From: Frateuria_A sp051900425 | GTDB taxonomy: Bacteria > Pseudomonadota > Gammaproteobacteria > Xanthomonadales > Rhodanobacteraceae | Assembly: GCF_051900425.1 (NCBI RefSeq) | Contig: NZ_JBHZGK010000008.1 | Location: forward strand, 1-64,000 | DNA: 64,000 bases | Reading direction: 5' to 3' | Shown: in pieces, positions 8,664-16,372 of the stretch | How the letters are laid out: the number at the start of each line of letters is the position of its first letter | Numbering within the stretch: position 1 is the first letter of the stretch | Notes under the pieces: generated by a model | The model's database searches: none | Seen by the model: the letters and a program-made list of their open reading frames with translations, nothing else | Told to the model about the DNA's origin: nothing | Position numbers and translations under genes: made by a program

Positions 8664-8870
8664 GCGCACGCCGGACGACTGGCAGGGAGGCACGCAGGGC
8701 CAGGGATGGCCTGATGCGGGACCGGGGAAGGCACGCGGGCCTGGCGCCAGCCGGGCCCCTCTTCATGCCTGCTTCGGCTGGCTGTGGAGCGCACCATCCC
8801 CCCCAGAAGTCACGGCCCCCTGCCGCCGGGCCAGGCGCACAATCGCAGACCCAACCCGAAGGAGCCTGAC

Positions 8871-9647
8871 ATGCGCACGCTCGTCCTCGCCGCCGTGATC
8901 GCCCTCGCCCTGCCCGCCGCCCATGCGGCACCTTCCCCGCAGGATGCCGCGCAGCACACGCAACCGCCCTATCTCGCCGCGGCGATCAACGACCCGGGCC
9001 GACAGGCCGATCGGGCCGACGACGCCCGCCGCAAGATCGCCCAGGTCATGGCCTTCGCCGAGGTCAAGCCGGGCGACAAGGTGCTGGAGCTGATTCCTGG
9101 CAGCGGTTACTTCACCCGCGTGTTCAGCGGTGTGGTCGGGGCCAAGGGGCACGTCTATGCGTTGTGGCCGAACGAGTACGCCGCCGAGGCGCAGTCGGAC
9201 GTGACCCACCTGCGCAAGCTCGCCCAGCAGCCGCACTACGCCAACGTCAGCGTGCTCATGCAGCCGGCGGCGAAGCTCGATGCGCCCGAGTCGGTCGACG
9301 TGGTGTTCACCTCGCAGAACTACCACGACTATCCGGACAAGTTCATGGGCAACGTCGACCCGGTCGTGCTCGACAAGCAGGTGTACAAGGTGCTCAAGCC
9401 GGGCGGCGTGTTCGTCGTGATCGACCACGTGGCGCCCGCCGGATCGGGCATGCGCGACACCGACACCCTGCATCGCATCGACCCGGCCATCGTCCGCAAG
9501 CAGGCCGAATCGGCAGGCTTCGTGTTCGACGGGGAGAGCGACGCACTGCGCAACCCGGCCGATCCGCACGACATCAAGGTGTTCGACAAGTCGATCCGCG
9601 GGCATACGGACCAGTTCATGTACCGGTTCCGCAAGCCGAAAGGTTGA
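8871..9647 (+). CDS. Exported class I SAM-dependent methyltransferase-like protein
   Basis: The 258-residue protein has a clear Sec signal peptide, MRTLVLAAVIALALPAAHAAP. A Rossmann methyltransferase fold follows: the SAM motif I region KVLELIPGSGYFTRVFSGVVG, the acidic motif II equivalent HVYALWPNEY, VDVVFTSQNYHDY, and VLKPGGVFVVIDHVAP. This combination is known from a family of predicted exported methyltransferases (COG4798). SAM is not expected in the periplasm, so the catalytic role is doubtful. A GAAGGAG ribosome binding site decides the ATG at 8871. It is likely monocistronic and is followed by a palindromic repeat at 9675-9750. Confidence 0.8.
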   Translation: MRTLVLAAVIALALPAAHAAPSPQDAAQHTQPPYLAAAINDPGRQADRADDARRKIAQVMAFAEVKPGDKVLELIPGSGYFTRVFSGVVGAKGHVYALWPNEYAAEAQSDVTHLRKLAQQPHYANVSVLMQPAAKLDAPESVDVVFTSQNYHDYPDKFMGNVDPVVLDKQVYKVLKPGGVFVVIDHVAPAGSGMRDTDTLHRIDPAIVRKQAESAGFVFDGESDALRNPADPHDIKVFDKSIRGHTDQFMYRFRKPKG

Positions 9648-9674
9648 GGTCGCCAAATGACCGGTGCGCTCCCC

Positions 9675-9750
9675 GTAGGAACCCACTTTGTGGGCGATGC
9701 TTTGGCGGTTGCGGTCTGCTGGAGAGCATCGCCCGCAAGCGGGCTCCTAC
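9675..9750. repeat. REP-like inverted repeat (GTAGGAGCCCGC family)
   Basis: Two arms, GTAGGAACCCACTTTGTGGG and its near-complement GCCCGCAAGCGGGCTCCTAC, surround a 23-bp loop. Each arm carries its own short hairpin. The layout matches REP or BIME elements that form cruciforms or act as transcription terminators between genes. It sits between the exported methyltransferase and DUF72 genes. It resembles the GTAGGAGCGC repeat family elsewhere in the window in its first eight bases only. Confidence 0.75.
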
Positions 9751-9786
9751 AGAGGCAAAAAGCCCGGCCGGGGCGTCGGTGATGGC

Positions 9787-10503
9787 GTGACCGTCCGCAT
9801 CGGCTGCGCAGGCTGGTCGATCCCGAAGGCGCACGCCGCTGCCTTCCCGGCCGAAGGCAGCACGCTGGAACGCTACGCGCAGGTCTTCGACTGCGTGGAG
9901 ATCAACTCCAGCTTCTACCGCCCGCACCGCCCGGCGACCTGGCGCCGCTGGGCCGACAGCGTGCCGGCGGATTTCCGGTTCGCCGCCAAGATGCCCAAGG
10001 CGATCAGCCACGCATGCCGCTTGCGCTCGTGCGACGGGCTGGTGTCGGGGTTCCTCGACCAGGTCGGCGAACTGGGCAACAAGCTGGGCTGGCTGCTGCT
10101 GCAACTGCCGCCGAGCCTGGTGTTCGACGCCTCGGTCGCCCTGCCCTTCTTCGAGCGCCTGCGGGAAGGCTACGACGGCGCGCTGGCGTGCGAGCCCAGG
10201 CATGCCTCGTGGTTCACGGCGGCTGTCGACCAGGCGTTGCGCGGCCTGTCGATCTCGCGCGTCGCGGCCGACCCGGCGCCTGTGCCGCGGGCGGCGTTGC
10301 CTGGCGGCGACCGCCTTCGCATCTATCTGCGGCTGCACGGATCGCCGCGCACGTACTACGACGCCTACGCCTCCGAGGCGCTCGAACGCGTGGCGCGACG
10401 GTTGCGCCGGGCGCCGCACGCCTGGTGCATCTTCGACAACACGACGCTGGGCCACGCGACGGCCAACGCCCTCGACCTGAAGCGCATGCTCGACTCCCTG
10501 TAG
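9787..10503 (+). CDS. DUF72 domain-containing protein
   Basis: The protein is 238 residues long and starts TVRIGCAGWSIPKAHAAAFP. It continues with LERYAQVFDCVEINSSFYRPHRPATWRRWADSVPADFRFAAKMPKAISH. That is the canonical DUF72 (YecE-like) N-terminal half, a TIM barrel related to sugar-phosphate isomerases. The later RLHGSPRTYYDAYASEAL and WCIFDNTTLGHATANAL blocks also match. The function is not established. I chose the GTG at 9787 because it gives the usual MxxxIGCSGW start; no strong ribosome binding site is visible. Its TAG stop is the second to fourth base of a palindromic repeat, so the C-terminus may have been set by that repeat. Confidence 0.85.
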   Translation: MTVRIGCAGWSIPKAHAAAFPAEGSTLERYAQVFDCVEINSSFYRPHRPATWRRWADSVPADFRFAAKMPKAISHACRLRSCDGLVSGFLDQVGELGNKLGWLLLQLPPSLVFDASVALPFFERLREGYDGALACEPRHASWFTAAVDQALRGLSISRVAADPAPVPRAALPGGDRLRIYLRLHGSPRTYYDAYASEALERVARRLRRAPHAWCIFDNTTLGHATANALDLKRMLDSL

Positions 10504-10610
10504 GAGCGCACCTGTGCGCGACCGCGATGCCCGGTCGTTCACCGCGGTCGCGCACAGGTGCGCTCCTACAATGGGAACGCCGAGCGGCCGCGCACAAGTG
10601 CGCTCCTGCA
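10500..10610. repeat. REP-like inverted repeats (GTAGGAGCGCACCTGTGCGC family), one pair plus a half
   Basis: A perfect pair of arms (GTAGGAGCGCACCTGTGCGC and reverse complement) spans 10500-10569. A further single arm lies at 10585-10610. The arms begin at the last base before the DUF72 stop codon and provide its TAG. The same family is found at 37556-37633, 42304-42380, 55584-55642 and 57837-57873. These are probably mobilised or amplified by a RAYT-type transposase elsewhere in the genome. Confidence 0.8.
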
Positions 10611-10680
10611 ACGCGGCGTTCACTCCGACGTGCCCCCGGGCCGCCCAGAATCAGCCCAAGGCAGCCGCGACAGGTGATTC

Positions 10681-11418
10681 GTGCCCGAAGGCCCTTCGAT
10701 CGTCATCCTGCGGGAAGAGGTGGCGCCCTTCACCGGGCGCACGATCCGGCGTGCCGAAGGCAACGCCAAGATCGACATGGCGCGGCTGGTCGGCCAGCCG
10801 GTCGTCGCCTTCCGCAGCTTCGGCAAACAGACGCTGATCGAGCTGCCGGACGTGACCATCCGGATCCACCTGCTGATGTTCGGCAGCTACCGCATCGACG
10901 AGCGCAAGGAAGCCGCGCCGCGACTGAGCCTGCAGTTCGACGAGGGCGAACTGAACTTCTACAGCTGCTCGGTACGGCTGCTGGAGGGCGACCTTGACGA
11001 GCTCTACGACTGGCGCACCGACGTGATGTCCGACGCCTGGGACCCGGCGCTCGCACGCAAGCGCCTGCGTGCCATGCCCGACACCCTCGCCTGCGACGCC
11101 CTGCTGGACCAGGACGTCTTCGCCGGCGTGGGCAACATCATCAAGAACGAGGTGCTGTTCCGCATCCGTACGCATCCGCTCTCGACCGTCGGCGCGCTGC
11201 CGGCGCGCAAGCTGCGAGAGCTCGTCGAGCAGGCGCGCCAGTACAGCTTCGAGTTCCTGGAGTGGAAGCGGGCCTTCGTACTGCGCAAGCACTGGCTGGC
11301 GCACAACAAGAGCATCTGCCCGCGCGACCACGTGAAGTTCCACCGCGCCTATCTGGGCAGAACCAACCGCCGCAGTTTCTTCTGCGAACTGTGCCAGCGG
11401 CGCTACGTGGAGAGCTGA
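10681..11418 (+). CDS. Fpg/Nei-family DNA glycosylase (endonuclease VIII-like)
   Basis: This 245-residue base-excision repair enzyme removes oxidised pyrimidines or purines and nicks the abasic site. It starts PEGPSI, which places the catalytic Pro2-Glu3 pair exactly after the initiator. The H2TH region contains DVFAGVGNIIKNEVLFR. A C-terminal zinc finger is formed by CPRDHVKFHRAYLGRTNRRSFFC and ELCQRRY. The GTG at 10681 is required to expose Pro2. It is the first gene of a possible operon with the CDF transporter (2-bp gap) and alkB. Substrate choice (Nei or Nei2) cannot be decided here. Confidence 0.85.
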   Translation: MPEGPSIVILREEVAPFTGRTIRRAEGNAKIDMARLVGQPVVAFRSFGKQTLIELPDVTIRIHLLMFGSYRIDERKEAAPRLSLQFDEGELNFYSCSVRLLEGDLDELYDWRTDVMSDAWDPALARKRLRAMPDTLACDALLDQDVFAGVGNIIKNEVLFRIRTHPLSTVGALPARKLRELVEQARQYSFEFLEWKRAFVLRKHWLAHNKSICPRDHVKFHRAYLGRTNRRSFFCELCQRRYVES

Positions 11419-11420
11419 GG

Positions 11421-12386
11421 ATGTCCTCGTCATCGTCCAACTCGCGGCTGGTCGTCTACGCCGCCCTCGCCGGCAACCTGGCCATCGCCATCGCCAAGTT
11501 CGTGGCGGCTGCGCTGTCGGGCAGTTCGGCGATGCTCAGCGAAGGCGTGCATTCGCTGGTCGATACCTCCAACGAGCTGCTGCTGCTCTACGGCATGCGC
11601 CAGGCCGCTCGACCGCCCGACGCCGTCCATCCGTTCGGCCACGGCCGGGAGCTGTATTTCTGGAGCTTCATCGTGGCGCTGCTGGTGTTTGCGCTGGGCG
11701 CGGGCGTGTCGCTGTTCGAGGGCGTGAACCACCTGCGCCATCCCGAGCCGATGAGCGATCCGCTGATCAACTACATCGTGCTCGGCGTGTCGATGGTGTT
11801 CGAGGGCACCTCCTGGTACCTGGCGCTGCGCGAGTTTCGCGCCGCCAAGGGCTCCATGGGCTACTTCGAGGCCTTCCGCAAGAGCAAGGACCCGACCACC
11901 TTCACCGTGCTGCTGGAAGATTCGGCGGCGCTGCTCGGCCTGCTGATTGCGCTCGCCGGCGTGGTGTGCGCGCGCGTGTTCGACATGCCCGAGCTCGATG
12001 GCGCAGCCTCGATCGGCATCGCGATCGTGCTGGCCATTGCCGCAAGCCTGCTGGCGCGCGAGAGCAAGGGGCTGTTGATCGGAGAACCGGCGCATCCGCA
12101 GTTGCGCGAATCGCTGCTGGAGATCGCTGCCAACGATCCGGGCGTGGGACGCGTCAACGGCGTGCTGACGGTGCAGATGGGGCCGCACACCGTGGTGGCG
12201 GCCTTGAGCGCCGAATTCGAGGACGAGCTGACCACGCCGCAGATCGAGCAGTGCATCCATCGCATCGAGAAGGCAGTCAAGAGCTGCCACGCGGAGGTCA
12301 CGTCGCTGTTCGTCAAGCCGCAGACCGCCGAAACCTGGCGCGCGCGCCAGCATGCCATCGCGCGGGAAAACGCGCCGCGGGAGTGA
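11421..12386 (+). CDS. Cation diffusion facilitator family transporter
   Basis: This 321-residue inner membrane divalent-metal exporter has six predicted helices and a cytoplasmic C-terminal domain from about residue 220. TM2 carries the HSLVD metal motif (GVHSLVDTSNELLL). TM5 reads TVLLEDSAALLGLLIA with no histidine, so the usual HxxxD partner site is absent. This pattern is shared with the ZnT9 (SLC30A9)-like branch. The cytoplasmic domain continues with VGRVNGVLTVQMGPHTVVAALSAEFE. The 2-bp gap from the Nei-like gene and 7 bp to alkB suggest one transcript. The metal is likely Zn or Mn. A second paralogue is at 44003-44911. Confidence 0.85.
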   Translation: MSSSSSNSRLVVYAALAGNLAIAIAKFVAAALSGSSAMLSEGVHSLVDTSNELLLLYGMRQAARPPDAVHPFGHGRELYFWSFIVALLVFALGAGVSLFEGVNHLRHPEPMSDPLINYIVLGVSMVFEGTSWYLALREFRAAKGSMGYFEAFRKSKDPTTFTVLLEDSAALLGLLIALAGVVCARVFDMPELDGAASIGIAIVLAIAASLLARESKGLLIGEPAHPQLRESLLEIAANDPGVGRVNGVLTVQMGPHTVVAALSAEFEDELTTPQIEQCIHRIEKAVKSCHAEVTSLFVKPQTAETWRARQHAIARENAPRE

Positions 12387-12393
12387 GGCCGCC

Positions 12394-12975
12394 ATGGCCC
12401 AGTTCTCGCTGTTCACCGCCGGCCCGCAGGTGCTCTTCGACGACTCCAGCGGCCGGGTCGTGTACATCCCCGACGTGGTGGCCGCCGATACCGCGCAGGC
12501 ATGGTTCGCGCAGCTGTTCGAAGGCATCGCCTGGCGCGGCGGCCGCCGCATGATGTACGAGCGCGAGGTCGACGTGCCGCGCCTGCGCGCGCACTTCGAG
12601 CTGGCCGATCCCGCGCTGCCCGCGCCGCTGCACGAGGCGCTCGCGGCGGTGCGCGCCATGGTCGATGCGCCGTTCACCAGCGTGGGCTTGAATCTTTATC
12701 GCGACGAGCACGACAGCGTGGCCCCGCACAACGACAAGCTGGAAGACCTCGTGCGCGGCCATCCGATCGTGCTGCTGTCGCTGGGGGCCACGCGCGAGAT
12801 GGTGATCCGTGCCAAGCACCCGCCACGGCGCGTGCTGCACCTGGACCTGGCGGCCGGCAGCCTGCTGCTGATGGATTACGCCAGCCAGTTCCATTACGAC
12901 CACGGCATCCCCAAGCAGCGTACGCCGATGGCGCCGCGGATCAGCCTGGCCTTCCGCGTGCGGCCGCTGTCGTAG
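12394..12975 (+). CDS. alkB: AlkB-like 2-oxoglutarate/Fe(II) dioxygenase
   Basis: This 193-residue oxygenase repairs alkylated bases by oxidative demethylation. Fe-binding His and Asp come from SVAPHNDKLED, with the distal His in FHYDHGIPK. The 2-oxoglutarate-binding Arg pair is in PRISLAFRVR. The fold-forming stretch SVGLNLYRDEHD precedes the iron site and matches AlkB's NxYxxGDxxxxHxD pattern. There is no ribosome binding site stronger than GAGGCC before the ATG at 12394. The TAG stop lies in a GTAGGGTGGG repeat. Location next to a Nei-type glycosylase gives a DNA-repair context. I cannot tell AlkB apart from the AlkB2/3-type group from this sequence. Confidence 0.8.
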   Translation: MAQFSLFTAGPQVLFDDSSGRVVYIPDVVAADTAQAWFAQLFEGIAWRGGRRMMYEREVDVPRLRAHFELADPALPAPLHEALAAVRAMVDAPFTSVGLNLYRDEHDSVAPHNDKLEDLVRGHPIVLLSLGATREMVIRAKHPPRRVLHLDLAAGSLLLMDYASQFHYDHGIPKQRTPMAPRISLAFRVRPLS

Positions 12976-13033
12976 GGTGGGCTTCAGCCCACCGTTGGCG
13001 CGCGCGATGGTGGGCTGAAGCCCACCCTACGTA
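12972..13033. repeat. REP-like inverted repeat (GTAGGGTGGGCTTCAGCCCACC family)
   Basis: This is a perfect inverted pair: 22-base arms starting GTAGGGTGGGCTTCAG at each end, separated by a GC-rich loop. The left arm overlaps and supplies the alkB stop codon. The family recurs at 22354-22489 and 51009-51157. Each arm contains an inner hairpin, GGGCTTCAGCCC. Confidence 0.85.
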
Positions 13034-13100
13034 GCCGTCCAGGCTGCTGCACCGGACCGGTTTTGGTACAGACTCCACCACACGCGCGGAGTCTCCGACC

Positions 13101-14453
13101 ATGTCCTGCCGCCTTGCCGCCTGCATCGCCTGCCTGCTGCTCCCGATCGGCATGGCCGCCATGCCCAGGCAGGAGCAGCCGGCGATGACGCCCGAGCGCT
13201 GGTACGCGCTGCAGATGCAGGCGGCGGACAAGGCCGATCGCATCATGCGCCAGGCCGATCGCCAGAAGACCGTGCTGGGGCGCTACGAGACCGTGCTGTC
13301 GGCCATGTTCGAAGGCGACCGCAACCCTGCCTTCCCGGTGATCTTCAGCCAGTATCTGGCCTGGTACCAGACCTACATCGGCGATTACCCGAACGCGGCG
13401 GCAAGCTTCTCGGCGCAGGGCGTCCAGCAGCCGGACGACCATGCCCCACCGCTTGCATCGGGCATGCACGCGCAGCCGGCCGTCGACGCGATCGCCAGGC
13501 TCGCCCGCGGCCGGCAGGCGGTTTTCTTCAACGAGGCCCACCACCTGCCGCTGACCCGCACGCTGACGATCGAGCTGCTCACCCGGTTGCGCGAGGAGGG
13601 GTTCGACACCTTCGCCGCCGAGACCCTCTATGCACGCGACGACCGGTTGCAGGCGCGCGGCTATCCGATCGAGAGCAGCGGTTTCTACACCAGCGAGCCG
13701 TTATGCGCGGAGATGGTGCGCACCGCGCTCAGGCTGGGCTACCGGGTGGTGCCGTACGAATCGGAACGTGGCGACGGCGGCGACGCACGCGAGCGTTCGC
13801 AGGCGCGCAACCTGTACGAGCGCGTGTTCAAGGCCCACCCTGAAGCGCGGCTGGTGGTCGACGCCGGCTACGGCCACATCCAGGAAAGCGGCAAGTACCT
13901 GGGCGGGCAGTCGATGGCTGAGCACCTGCGCAAACTGGTCGACATCGACCCGCTCACGGTCGAGCAGACCATGCTGGTGCCGCATGCCGATACCACGCAC
14001 GACCATCCCTACTACACGGACCTGGTGACGCGCCTCAAGCCGGCCCGGCCGCTGGTGTTCATCGGCGGGGACGGCACGCCGTGGGCCTTGCGCGAGGGCT
14101 ACGACGTGAGCGTGCTGTTCCCGCCCGAGGCCCTGCGCCGCGGCCGGCCGACCTGGCTGGCACTGGATGGCCTGCGCACGCCGTACCGCGTGGATGGTGA
14201 AGGCCTCTGCCGGGCGGACTATCCCTGCCTGGTCGAGGCGCGCTACGCCGACGAGCCGGATGCGGCGATTCCCGCGGACCGGCTGGTGTTCGATCCGCCG
14301 CCCTCTGCCGGGCCGGCGGGCCGCGGACTGCGGCCGACGGGGGGAGCGTCGGTGAGCGAGCTGTATCTGCGGGAGGGCAGCTATCGGTTGGTGGCGACGG
14401 ATGCCCAAGGGCATGTGCTCGGGCGCCGATCGATCCGTGTGCGAGGGCGCTAG
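13101..14453 (+). CDS. Exported protein with EreA/ChaN-like region, function unknown
   Basis: The 450-residue protein has a signal peptide, SCRLAACIACLLLPIGMAAMP. The middle contains AVFFNEAHHLPLTRTLTIELLTRLREEGFDTFAAETLYA and LGYRVVPYESERGDG. These resemble the glutamate/histidine-bearing blocks of the erythromycin-esterase (EreA)/ChaN superfamily. Later, VVDAGYGHIQESG and PLVFIGGDGTPW follow in a manner consistent with that fold. The C-terminal 60 residues are a separate beta-rich part (ELYLREGSYRLVATDAQGHVLGRRSIRVRGR). It may hydrolyse an ester or bind haem, but I cannot show either. It is monocistronic by spacing. Confidence 0.6.
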   Translation: MSCRLAACIACLLLPIGMAAMPRQEQPAMTPERWYALQMQAADKADRIMRQADRQKTVLGRYETVLSAMFEGDRNPAFPVIFSQYLAWYQTYIGDYPNAAASFSAQGVQQPDDHAPPLASGMHAQPAVDAIARLARGRQAVFFNEAHHLPLTRTLTIELLTRLREEGFDTFAAETLYARDDRLQARGYPIESSGFYTSEPLCAEMVRTALRLGYRVVPYESERGDGGDARERSQARNLYERVFKAHPEARLVVDAGYGHIQESGKYLGGQSMAEHLRKLVDIDPLTVEQTMLVPHADTTHDHPYYTDLVTRLKPARPLVFIGGDGTPWALREGYDVSVLFPPEALRRGRPTWLALDGLRTPYRVDGEGLCRADYPCLVEARYADEPDAAIPADRLVFDPPPSAGPAGRGLRPTGGASVSELYLREGSYRLVATDAQGHVLGRRSIRVRGR

Positions 14454-14472
14454 CGTGTGGGCTGGGGCAAGG

Positions 14473-14525
14473 CTGCCCCCATCCGCCCTTCGGGCACCTT
14501 CCCCCGTGGGACGGGGGAAGGATCG
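14473..14525. repeat. Palindromic repeat (CCATCCGCCCTTCGGGCACC...GGGGGAAGG)
   Basis: The stretch contains two stacked hairpins, CCGCCCTTCGGGC and CTTCCCCCGTGGGACGGGGGAAG. Variants of the same sequence lie at 48052-48106 and 53611-53747. It separates two convergent genes (13101-14453 and 14591-16267) and could act as a bidirectional transcription terminator, though no U-tract is seen. Confidence 0.7.
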
Positions 14526-14590
14526 GGTGTGGGCTTCAGGGAATCATCCTTACCCGCGAAGAGAAGGCGGATAGGGGCGGTCCCCCGGCG

Positions 14591-16267
14591 CTACTTGCGC
14601 TGGTCGGCCGTCTTCTCGCGCACCGCGCGGAATTCCGAATCCTTGGACCACTGCGGCCAGGCATCCGAATCGGCGAGCTGGTAGCCCAGCTGGTAGAGCA
14701 GCCGCAGATCGTGCGCCATGCCGGTGAAGGTCCAGCTGGCCTGCCATTGGTCCGAGGGCTGGTGGTAGTGCTCGCGGTTGTAGCGCTTGCCCGCGGCCTC
14801 GCCGGCCGCCTTGCCGCCCTTGACCAGGTCGTTGCCCGACTCGAACGAGATCGCCGGCACGCCCTGCTTGGCAAAGGAGAAGTGGTCGGAGCGGAAGAAG
14901 CTGCCCGCTTCCGGATGAGGATCGGGCGCATAGCTCATGCCGTAGGTCTTGGCCAGGGCGATCAGGCGATCGAGCAGACCGAGCTTCGCGTTGCCGGAGA
15001 TGGAGAAGTTGCGCGCGGGGCCGCCCGGGTCGAGTGCGTCGGTGTTGATGTCCGCCACGGTCTTCCCGACCGGGTACAGCGGATGCGTGGCGTAGTACTC
15101 CGAGCCCAGCAGGCCCTTTTCCTCCGCGGTCACCGCCAGGAAGATCACCGAGCGCTCCGGCCGCGGCGCGTGCGCGAAGGCCCGCCCCAGCTCGATCAGC
15201 GCGGCGGTGCCGGTGGCGTTGTCGACCGCGCCGTTGTAGATGCGATCGCCCCTGGCATCGGGTGCGCCCACGCCCAGGTGATCCCAGTGCGCGCTGTAGA
15301 TCACGGTCTCGTCCGGACGCTTGGCGCCCTCGACGCGGCCGACGATGTTCTGCGAGGTGATCACCTTGGCATCGACGTCGTAGTGCGCCGAGAAGGTGAC
15401 GCCGTCGAGCGTCACCGGCCTGAAGTCGCGCGTCTGCGCCTGCTTCTTCAGCGCCGCGAAGTCCAGCCCCGCGGCCTTGAACATCTGCACCGCCAGGTCG
15501 TGCTGGATCCAGCCCTCGAGCGTCGGGTGCTCCGCGGCCGGTTTGTCGCGCACGATGTCGAATTGCACGTTGGTGTTGGAGTTCTTCACCGTGGCCCAGC
15601 CGTAGGAGGCCGGCGCGGTTTCGTGCACCACCAGCATGCCCAGCGCGCCCTGGCGGGCGGCTTCCTCGTACTTGTAGGTCCAGCGGCCGTAGTAGGTCAT
15701 GGCCTTGCCGCCGAAATCGCCCCGGCCGCTCTCGAAGTCGGGGTCGTTGACCAGCACCACGCCGATCTTGCCCTTGAGGTCGACGCCCTTGAAATCGTCC
15801 CAATTCCGCTCGGGTGCGTCGACGCCGTAGCCGACGAACACCAGCGGCGCTTGGTTGATGTCGACCTTGCGGCTACCGTCCATCGATGCGCGCACGGCGA
15901 TCTGCTCGCCCTGGGCCAGCGGGATGTTCCTGCCGTCCTCGCTCAGCGAGAAGTCGGGCGTGCCGACGATTTCGAACCGGCCCAATGGCACCGGCTGCGT
16001 CCAGGTCCGCTTGCCCTCGACGATCGCGCCACCGGGCTCGAGGCCCGCCGCCTTGAACTGCGCGACCACGTAGTCGACCGTTTTCGTCTCGCCCGGCGTG
16101 GCCGGGCCGCGGCCCTCGAAGGCATCGGAGGACAGCGTCCTGACCTCCTGCGACAGGCGGTGCGGGTCGAAGGTGGGAAGGTCGGTGGCCCACGCGGGGC
16201 TGGCGAGCGCGGGCACGAGCAGGGCCGCGGCGATGGCGTAAGCGAGGGATCGGTTCAAGGCGAGCAC
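14591..16267 (-). CDS. Exported M28-family zinc aminopeptidase with PA domain
   Basis: The 558-residue secreted or periplasmic peptidase has the signal peptide SLAYAIAAALLVPALASPAWA. A protease-associated (PA) insert occupies roughly residues 130-260. The M28 catalytic domain includes VIYSAHWDHLG, GAVDNATGTAALIELGRAF, FLAVTAEEKGLLGSEYY, INTDALDPGG and EHYHQPSD. These supply the two-zinc ligands His, Asp, Glu-Glu, Asp and His, all present. Family members remove N-terminal residues from peptides. The upstream spacing is 105 bp from the kinase gene at 16373. No operon partners are evident. Confidence 0.9.
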   Translation of the reverse strand: MLALNRSLAYAIAAALLVPALASPAWATDLPTFDPHRLSQEVRTLSSDAFEGRGPATPGETKTVDYVVAQFKAAGLEPGGAIVEGKRTWTQPVPLGRFEIVGTPDFSLSEDGRNIPLAQGEQIAVRASMDGSRKVDINQAPLVFVGYGVDAPERNWDDFKGVDLKGKIGVVLVNDPDFESGRGDFGGKAMTYYGRWTYKYEEAARQGALGMLVVHETAPASYGWATVKNSNTNVQFDIVRDKPAAEHPTLEGWIQHDLAVQMFKAAGLDFAALKKQAQTRDFRPVTLDGVTFSAHYDVDAKVITSQNIVGRVEGAKRPDETVIYSAHWDHLGVGAPDARGDRIYNGAVDNATGTAALIELGRAFAHAPRPERSVIFLAVTAEEKGLLGSEYYATHPLYPVGKTVADINTDALDPGGPARNFSISGNAKLGLLDRLIALAKTYGMSYAPDPHPEAGSFFRSDHFSFAKQGVPAISFESGNDLVKGGKAAGEAAGKRYNREHYHQPSDQWQASWTFTGMAHDLRLLYQLGYQLADSDAWPQWSKDSEFRAVREKTADQRK

Positions 16268-16372
16268 CTTTGCGAGGGGACACCCCTTGCATGGTAGGCA
16301 GGCTGGCGGCAGATTCCTACCGCCCCTGAAGCGCTCGCTTCAAGCGAGGGAGCGGAGCGCGGGCGAGGCACC

